From CAYXZO01 sp964469505 (lineage in GTDB: Bacteria; Fidelibacterota; UBA8477; JABMPR01), in contig CAYXZO010000062.1 in assembly GCA_964469505.1 (NCBI GenBank), positions 1 through 12,457 on the forward strand: a stretch of DNA of 12,457 nucleotides, written 5' to 3'. The translations under genes and the position numbers were made by a program. Below the pieces are notes generated by a model. That model saw only the letters and a list, made by a program, of their open reading frames with translations, was not told where the DNA came from and did not search any database. This document shows positions 7,369-12,457 of the stretch, piece after piece. Position 1 is the stretch's first letter. Each line of letters opens with the position of its first letter.

Positions 7369-8207
7369 GCATTGGGAGAAGAGGTATGGGGAAATATAGG
7401 CTGATGTTGCTCGTCCAACAGATCATCCAGGGCTTGGGTATCCCCCTCTAACATATCAGAGACTACATCCGACAGATCCAGATTGAAGCGTTGTCCAAAT
7501 AGGGTTAGGTCCAGGATTATGTAATTCAACGCGATGGAAACGATGGCCGAATTTTTTGTCCAGGCCACTTTGTTCCCTGGTAGATTTTCCACGCCTCCCA
7601 ATAGAGCTTCTTTCTGATCAGTTACAAGTAGTATCTTTCGGCTCCAGATCCGCTTCAATTTTTCGCTGGACAGGTTGTAGGAATAGACTTTTCCCACCGT
7701 TTTAGGAAGGTCGCAGAAGGAGAAAATCACTATGGTTACTCCCCGCTGGTGAGCATCTTCCAGGAAAGGCAAAAGGCGTTCATACTCGTCTTTCCAGATG
7801 GATAAATAGATGCTTTCCTGGGCATGTTGCAGCATCGCGCTCGCTCGACTGATCATATTTTCATAGCCGCGAATGTTCCAAAGATCTCCGGCTTCCCACT
7901 GGGACTTGATGTTTTTTAAGGATTGTTTGAGATTCTGCAAGTTATGCTGGAATTCAGCTTCCAAATGTTCGAAAAGTTGCTCAGGCGGTAAGGGAATGTA
8001 ACGAGCGGGGTTAGTGTCAATGACGCTGACCACTCCCATGGTTTCCAGGCGTTTAAGAATTTCATAAATAGCTGAGCGAGGAATTCCGGATCTCCCACTG
8101 ATTTCATAGCCCGTAGCTGGATTCTTTTGTAAAAGTGTTAAGTAAGCTTTGCTCTCATTGGCGGTAAAACCAACTGCTTGTAACGCAGCAATAAGTTGGA
8201 GTCCCAT
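7365..8207 (-). CDS. TrmB-family sugar-responsive transcriptional regulator
   Basis: DNA-binding regulator of 280 residues. The N-terminal TrmB-type winged helix (about 14-73) contains NESKAYLTLLQKNPATGYEI, the recognition region SGIPRSAIYEILKRLETMGV, and a wing ending ARYIPL. A short amphipathic, coiled-coil-like linker (about 78-105) follows. After it comes a phospholipase D-like effector domain (about 110-240, with ESIYLSIWKDEYERLLPFL and RGVTIVIFSF) of the kind seen in bacterial and archaeal TrmB proteins. In the archaeal family such proteins bind sugars such as maltose or maltodextrin and control sugar uptake and glycolysis. The ATG at 8207 has GAGGT 6 bases upstream. It is the first gene of the minus-strand train, 69 bases before the GAPDH-like gene, and is divergent from the exported debranching enzyme. 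It therefore probably regulates both sides. The ligand cannot be told from sequence. Confidence 0.88.
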   Translation of the reverse strand: MGLQLIAALQAVGFTANESKAYLTLLQKNPATGYEISGRSGIPRSAIYEILKRLETMGVVSVIDTNPARYIPLPPEQLFEHLEAEFQHNLQNLKQSLKNIKSQWEAGDLWNIRGYENMISRASAMLQHAQESIYLSIWKDEYERLLPFLEDAHQRGVTIVIFSFCDLPKTVGKVYSYNLSSEKLKRIWSRKILLVTDQKEALLGGVENLPGNKVAWTKNSAIVSIALNYIILDLTLFGQRFNLDLSDVVSDMLEGDTQALDDLLDEQHQPIFPHTSSPNA

Positions 8208-8291
8208 GGTCGTACCTCATTTCTTGGTCACGTTCCAATATAGCTTTTCATAACCCATTAAAAAACATTCACTGCTGTCCGAGAGACATTG

Positions 8292-8321
8292 TTGAACCTT
8301 TAGTAAAGATAGGGATTTAAC
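8292..8321 (+). promoter_or_regulatory. Candidate promoter for the debranching lipoprotein gene
   Basis: TTGAAC (8292-8297) and TTTAAC (8316-8321) are spaced 18 bases apart and each match four of six consensus positions. Transcription would start near 8328, leaving a leader of about 55 bases that contains the inverted repeat at 8344-8360. Weak by itself, it overlaps the opposing promoter candidate. Confidence 0.3.
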
Positions 8322-8329
8322 TCTGTCAA
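8302..8329 (-). promoter_or_regulatory. Candidate promoter for the TrmB-family regulator
   Basis: On the minus strand a perfect TTGACA (8329-8324) lies 16 bases from TTTACT (8307-8302), which matches four of six -10 positions. The spacing is the same as in the promoter proposed upstream of the gap-like gene. The leader would be about 90 bases. A second -10-like TATATT lies nearer the gene but has no recognisable -35 box. Confidence 0.4.
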
Positions 8330-8343
8330 CTTTTACACAGAAG

Positions 8344-8360
8344 GGTCATTTTCTATGACC
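8344..8360. promoter_or_regulatory. 6-5-6 inverted repeat, candidate operator
   Basis: GGTCAT-TTTCT-ATGACC is a perfect inverted repeat 22 bases before the start codon of the debranching enzyme, downstream of both divergent promoter candidates. Its geometry is that of the Thermococcales TrmBL1 site (TATCAC-N5-GTGATA), although the half-site sequence differs. A single GGTCA half-site also occurs at 8226-8230. It is a likely binding site for the adjacent TrmB-family regulator, by inference only. Confidence 0.5.
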
Positions 8361-8382
8361 ATTGAGAAGGACGGTAAAGCTA

Positions 8383-11355
8383 ATGGCTGAAAAGTTTTCC
8401 CAGGCGCCTAAATTGGGTTCCATGCCCAAGAGTCGCAGCAGATGGCTGGTCGTGTTTTTTATCTTTCTGGGACTTATGGGATGTTCCCGTCCCGGAAAAC
8501 CTTGGCTTCCTTCCCTTAAACTGCCCCGAGGCAGTGATCGAATAGTCATTTTTACGGATAAACAACAAACCTATTGGGCCACCGTGGCCGGGAGAGATTC
8601 GCTTTCACCCTGGCTGGGTATGCGAACGGGTGATACCCAGATGTTTCAGCAGATCCGGCTGACGGTGGGCGATAAGAAGCTTAAGCCTGCGGCCGCCGAA
8701 GTAACCGTTACCCCTTTTGAGTTGCAACGTTACTATCCCGAATTTCAAGTCACTACTCAGTGGACATTACTGGACACCATGGCCACACTGGCGCTGCACG
8801 TACACAACGGCAAACGTCTTTGCGAGTTACGCATTATCCCGCCGATTAGTGGCACAGTAGACTCGTCTCCTATAAGAATTTCGGAACATGCCTGGTTTAT
8901 CCCGCCAACTACCAGCGATGCACTGGGACTTTATCTATGGTCCTCGGGAGACCTGGGGGTTCTCGATTCCGGCTGGACATTTAGGGCGGATTCTGCAGGA
9001 GTTTATACTGATCTGTATTTCACTTTCACCGCAATGGCTCAAGCACCCGCTGATAATGTGTTTGATTTACTGAAACTGAGGAGTGCGCTGCTGCAGCGTC
9101 GGGATCGAATTTCCCGCCTTCTTTCTGACCTTCAATTGCGAATGAATGATTCAAGAAGTGAGAGCGCCATTCTGTGGGCCGAGGCCGGCATGGATCAGCT
9201 AATAATGAATCGAATGGGCCCGGGAATTTATGCTGGTTTGCCCTGGTTCAATGACTATTGGGCCCGGGACACCTTCATCAGTTTCCCGGGAGCTTTACTG
9301 GTTACCGGAAGATTCGCTTTAGCGCGCCAAATACTATTGACCATGGCCCAGTTGCAGAATACGGTACCAAATTCTCCTACATATGGCCGTTTGCCAAATA
9401 GAGTTCGTCCGGGGGAGAAAATCTACAACAGCGTGGATGGGACCCTGTGGTTTATACGGGCCTTGTGGCAATATTTCCAATACACGGGTGACAAGAAGAC
9501 GGTCTTTGTCCTTTGGCCTACTGTTAAGCGGGCCCTCGAAGGTGGATTATCTCGCACCGATGATTACGAAATGCTACTCCACGGCCCAGCCGAAACCTGG
9601 ATGGATGCGGTGGGAACCGATGGACCCTGGTCACCTCGGGGTAACCGGGCTGTTGAGGTTCAATTTCTATGGCGAGATGGCTTGGTCATCGGTCAACACT
9701 TGGCGGAGCTAAAAGGTGACGAAGGATTTAAGCATCGGCTCATAGAGGCCCATAATCGGTTGCAAGTCGGGCTGGCTAAATTGCGCCGGACAGATGTGCC
9801 GGTATGGGGTGATCACCTTGGACCCGGTGGTGAGTTAAACACCCAGGTACGTCCGAATCTGTTGCTGGCTCCATCATTGTTCAGTCCATTAATCGCATTC
9901 TCAGATTTGAAATACTGTGGTGCCAGCCTAATCACCCATCATGGGGTATTGTCGCTGGAGCAGAAGGATACTCGGTTTCATCCTTATCACTTGCATAATG
10001 CTTATCCCAAAGATGCTGCCTATCACAATGGGGTGGTTTGGGTTTGGAACAGCGGACCGGTGATTTCCACGGCAGTTCGTTTCCACCAGTTTCATTTCGC
10101 GGATACACTCTTCACTTTCCTCAGCGATGAATTGCTGGATCGGGGGGCAGTAGGGGCGTTGCCAGAATTACTGGATGCCTGGCCCGATGAGGAGGGCAAC
10201 TTTCCTGAACGAGGGACCTTCACGCAGGCATGGAGTTTAGCAGAGTATTTGCGGGTATTTTATCAAGACTTGTTAGGTGTACGTCCCGATTGGACCCTGA
10301 CGGAAAGTGATTATCCTCAGCTGACCTTAGCTCCCCATTTGTTACCCCTGTGGGAACGAGTAGAATTTGCCGTACGGTTAGGCGATGAAGAAGCCCATCT
10401 ATTTTATGAAGAGCGGGAAGAGGAGTTCAAGGTCCGCTTAGAACGAAACTCGGCAAGGCCATGGATTCTGAAATTGAGCTATCCCTTGCCGTATATGAAT
10501 GCACGTACCACTTACAAATGGAGCTCTAAGAACGTGGAGCTGACTTTTCGCAAGCCAGCTCGGATGTGGTCAGCGAATGATCACCCTTTGCCCACTGAAT
10601 TAGATAGCTTGCCTGGCTTAGCTCAGCGCATTTCCTGGGCGCAAGTCGATACTACTCTGGTAGTGCCGGCTTTGCAGGTAAGGCCGGATTACAACCTTAA
10701 GTGGCAGGAAGTACGCTTTCCGTCTTCGCTGAAATCTTTGTTATTTGAGCAAAGAGATCCATTGGGTGATGATCACGGATCTACCGGAACTTTGCAATAC
10801 CCTACTGAGCCTCATTTCCAGCCGGGAATTGCAGATGTGAAGCATTTAGCGGTTTGGGATTCGGGCGAAGGGTTAGCAGTTGAGCTAGAGTTCCGGAACC
10901 TCGTTGATCCTCGATGGCACCCGGAATATGGTTTCCAATTGACTTTCGTCGCTCTTGGCATTTCCGTTAATTCCGACTCAGGACGCCGGGAAGTAGGCCA
11001 GGGAGCTGGAGTGAACTGGCATGAGGGTTTCAGGGCCGAGCGAACGATTTACTGTGCCGGGCCCCTTTTAGTCGTGGATGGACAAGGGCGTAAGTTGGCT
11101 GCTTTCCGACCCAAAAAAGCATCCGAAGCTTTAGGGCATGCTGGGACACGCAAGATTGCCTTCCATATTCCTGCCCGGCTTCTACCGGCAAACTATCAAT
11201 GGGCTCGATATCAAGTGGCTATTGGCCTTCAGGATGACCATGGCGGAGCCGGTTTAGGTGAATTTCGGGAAGTAGGACTAACTGCCGGTCATTGGAGGGG
11301 TGGGGGAGCCAATTCAGCTGACGGACGAGTTTATGACTGGTTAGTAAGCCCCTAA
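8383..11355 (+). CDS. Exported GH133-type glycogen debranching lipoprotein with C-terminal glucodextranase-type DOMON-like domain
   Basis: Predicted surface or periplasmic amylo-alpha-1,6-glucosidase of 990 residues. The start is ATG 8383 with GAGAAGGA upstream; TTG 8362 and ATG 8422 are alternatives. After a basic stretch, a hydrophobic run and the lipobox LMGC give a lipidated Cys34. A beta-rich N-terminal domain spans about 55-225. The (alpha/alpha)6 amylo-1,6-glucosidase domain spans about 255-630: LPWFNDYWARDTFIS (286-300), YNSVDGTLWFIRAL, TWMDA with candidate acid Asp408, the RGNRAVEV block, VRPNLLLAPSL, YHNGVVW (547-553) and FTQAWSLAEYLR. The linker at about 640-780 is unassigned. Residues about 788-990 match the glucodextranase/S-layer-pullulanase C-terminal domain, with DPLGDDHGSTGT, YPTEPHFQPGIAD and a closing GHWRGGG-YDWLV pattern. 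Most debranching enzymes are cytosolic, so export is notable. It is divergent from the regulator and monocistronic. The exact substrate (glycogen, pullulan or glucodextran-like) is open. Confidence 0.9.
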   Translation: MAEKFSQAPKLGSMPKSRSRWLVVFFIFLGLMGCSRPGKPWLPSLKLPRGSDRIVIFTDKQQTYWATVAGRDSLSPWLGMRTGDTQMFQQIRLTVGDKKLKPAAAEVTVTPFELQRYYPEFQVTTQWTLLDTMATLALHVHNGKRLCELRIIPPISGTVDSSPIRISEHAWFIPPTTSDALGLYLWSSGDLGVLDSGWTFRADSAGVYTDLYFTFTAMAQAPADNVFDLLKLRSALLQRRDRISRLLSDLQLRMNDSRSESAILWAEAGMDQLIMNRMGPGIYAGLPWFNDYWARDTFISFPGALLVTGRFALARQILLTMAQLQNTVPNSPTYGRLPNRVRPGEKIYNSVDGTLWFIRALWQYFQYTGDKKTVFVLWPTVKRALEGGLSRTDDYEMLLHGPAETWMDAVGTDGPWSPRGNRAVEVQFLWRDGLVIGQHLAELKGDEGFKHRLIEAHNRLQVGLAKLRRTDVPVWGDHLGPGGELNTQVRPNLLLAPSLFSPLIAFSDLKYCGASLITHHGVLSLEQKDTRFHPYHLHNAYPKDAAYHNGVVWVWNSGPVISTAVRFHQFHFADTLFTFLSDELLDRGAVGALPELLDAWPDEEGNFPERGTFTQAWSLAEYLRVFYQDLLGVRPDWTLTESDYPQLTLAPHLLPLWERVEFAVRLGDEEAHLFYEEREEEFKVRLERNSARPWILKLSYPLPYMNARTTYKWSSKNVELTFRKPARMWSANDHPLPTELDSLPGLAQRISWAQVDTTLVVPALQVRPDYNLKWQEVRFPSSLKSLLFEQRDPLGDDHGSTGTLQYPTEPHFQPGIADVKHLAVWDSGEGLAVELEFRNLVDPRWHPEYGFQLTFVALGISVNSDSGRREVGQGAGVNWHEGFRAERTIYCAGPLLVVDGQGRKLAAFRPKKASEALGHAGTRKIAFHIPARLLPANYQWARYQVAIGLQDDHGGAGLGEFREVGLTAGHWRGGGANSADGRVYDWLVSP

Positions 11356-12206
11356 GTATTCCTTCGATCCTTTTGTAGGACAAAGAAAACGCCTATCAGC
11401 ACTACTAGGCCGCCCAACATTGTGGTCACTGGTACAGCTTCCGAAAAAATCAACCAGCCAAGAAGGGAAGCACCTACTGGCTCCCCCAACGGTACTGCGG
11501 CTACAGCGGTTGGTGATAGATATTTTACGGCATAGTTAAGGCTGTTATGCCCGACCAGAGTTGGCACCAATCCTAAAGCCAACAGCCAGATATAGTCAGA
11601 ATGGTCGATAGGCAATAGTGGAGCTTTGGTAATAGCCACTAGTAACAGTAATACCAAGGCTGCGTAACTATAAAGCCAGCGTGTAAATGCTACTGTGGAT
11701 GTGGTGGAACGAATTTGACGTCCCAAAATTAGCACTACTGCCATGAATAAAGAAGCTGCCAGAGCCAAAAGATTACCTGCTAGGTAATAATGTCCAGCAT
11801 GCCAATCTCCACCCTGGATTATTAGTGAGCCGGAAATAGCCAGGAGAAGTCCCATTGCTTGTCTTTGCGCGAGGCGGTGGGGAGTTAATAGTTCGTATAA
11901 AAAAGTAAAAACTGGCGCCATAGTGGCAAAGAGAGTTGCGTTGGCAATAGTAGTGAGCTTTAGGGCTTGAAAAAAGCAAGCGAAATGAAGCCCTAAGGCG
12001 ATCCCGGCCATGATGATCTTTTTCACCTGACCAACAGGAGTTTTTTTCACTCTGAGAGAGCTGTAACTCCATAATAAGAAAGAAGCGATCGATAAGCGCC
12101 AGAATGCGATTGTAAAGGCTGGAAGATCGGGCAGAAATCTAGCGAAGATGGCCGCCGTGCTAACGGAGAGCAACCCGAGTGACAACATAAAGTAGATCGT
12201 TCTCAT
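11352..12206 (-). CDS. EamA/DMT-family membrane transporter
   Basis: Inner-membrane protein of 284 residues with ten hydrophobic segments, at about 4-23, 30-48, 64-83, 87-107, 116-131, 142-162, 172-192, 204-220, 229-253 and 260-277. They form two similar halves, the duplicated EamA fold of the drug/metabolite transporter superfamily. The fourth segment reads ANATLFATMAPVFTFLYELL, and the ninth region has PLGEPVGASLLGWLIFSE; both are typical of the proline- and glutamate-containing EamA motifs. It ends in the basic tail QKDRRNT. The start ATG 12206 is preceded by a TTG that could add one residue; no Shine-Dalgarno is visible. Its TAG overlaps the TAA of the convergent debranching gene (11352-11355). 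Substrates in this family include amino acids, sugars and metabolites and cannot be predicted here. A link to glucan metabolism is not shown. Confidence 0.9.
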   Translation of the reverse strand: MRTIYFMLSLGLLSVSTAAIFARFLPDLPAFTIAFWRLSIASFLLWSYSSLRVKKTPVGQVKKIIMAGIALGLHFACFFQALKLTTIANATLFATMAPVFTFLYELLTPHRLAQRQAMGLLLAISGSLIIQGGDWHAGHYYLAGNLLALAASLFMAVVLILGRQIRSTTSTVAFTRWLYSYAALVLLLLVAITKAPLLPIDHSDYIWLLALGLVPTLVGHNSLNYAVKYLSPTAVAAVPLGEPVGASLLGWLIFSEAVPVTTMLGGLVVLIGVFFVLQKDRRNT

Positions 12207-12316
12207 CAAGGGTTGATGGTAATGAAAGAATGAAAATAATGAAGAAATTACTGTTTATCGGGGAGCGTTAGCGAATTTACTCGCAACCAGTTAAGTAGTT
12301 TTTGGTGACGAATATT

Positions 12317-12457
12317 ATGAGACGTTTTGTATTGCTTGATGCACTCGTTTTTTGGGTTTTAGGCTGGGCAAGTGGGGATTTTGCACAATACAGACTGAAT
12401 ATGTTCGTGATTGTAATAATTTTATTTCGATTGTTACGATGTAGTACAGAGTGTGTT
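12317..12457 (+). CDS. Possible start of a small membrane protein, cut by the right edge
   Basis: An ATG at 12317 opens a frame that stays open for 47 codons to the window edge. The translation starts MRRFVLLDALVFWVLGWASG and has a second hydrophobic run, MFVIVIILFRLL. A weak GGTGA lies about 8 bases upstream, and an in-frame TAG sits at 12296-12298. The hydrophobic pattern is protein-like, but the region is AT-rich and such frames arise by chance. I do not recognise a family. The rest of 12210-12316 shows no gene. Confidence 0.22.
   Translation, partial: MRRFVLLDALVFWVLGWASGDFAQYRLNMFVIVIILFRLLRCSTECV

Noticed and set aside
12232..12273. Short frame MKIMKKLLFIGER looking like a signal peptide start
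   Set aside because: It ends at a TAG after 13 codons and has no convincing continuation in any frame.
12271..12284. GCGAATTTACTCGC near-palindrome upstream of the transporter
   Set aside because: Only four-base arms with mismatches inside; too weak to call an operator or terminator.

Overview
This window looks like a bacterial carbohydrate-metabolism locus from an uncultured organism, probably a metagenome-assembled genome. The bacterial call rests on a lipoprotein signal peptide with a lipobox, good Shine-Dalgarno sequences at several starts, and TTGACA-type promoter boxes. The metagenomic call rests on an assembly join: a run of 100 N flanked on both sides by the same 55 bases. The phylum cannot be read from the sequence. 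GH57, TrmB-type and exported debranching proteins are common in deep-branching and thermophilic lineages, but that is only suggestive.

Layout. On the minus strand, read right to left, lies one long gene train. It begins with a TrmB-family sugar-responsive regulator (8207-7365). Next come a GAPDH-like protein that has lost the catalytic cysteine (7295-6273), a canonical GAPDH (6276-5114, split by the assembly join), pyruvate kinase (5042-3636), a GH57 4-alpha-glucanotransferase/amylase (3643-1568), and a short-type alpha-glucan phosphorylase that runs off the left edge (1487-1). The two gap genes overlap by an ATGA, and pyk and the GH57 gene overlap by 8 bases, so these pairs are probably translationally coupled. 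A good promoter overlaps the regulator's stop codon and could drive the five downstream genes independently.

Divergent from the regulator, on the plus strand, is a large predicted lipoprotein (8383-11355). It combines a GH133-type amylo-1,6-glucosidase domain with a C-terminal glucodextranase-type DOMON-like domain. The 175-base intergenic region holds overlapping divergent promoter candidates and a 6-5-6 inverted repeat that is a plausible operator. An EamA-family transporter (12206-11352) converges on the lipoprotein gene, with the stop codons overlapping. The last 250 bases are AT-rich and hold only a possible gene start.

Inferred joint role: glycogen or starch use. The exported enzyme removes branches, the GH57 enzyme rearranges or shortens alpha-1,4-glucans, and phosphorylase releases glucose-1-phosphate. 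GAPDH and pyruvate kinase are the NADH- and ATP-yielding steps of lower glycolysis. The regulator probably couples glucan supply to glycolysis. The most unusual element is the Cys-to-Ala GAPDH paralogue translated together with its active sister.
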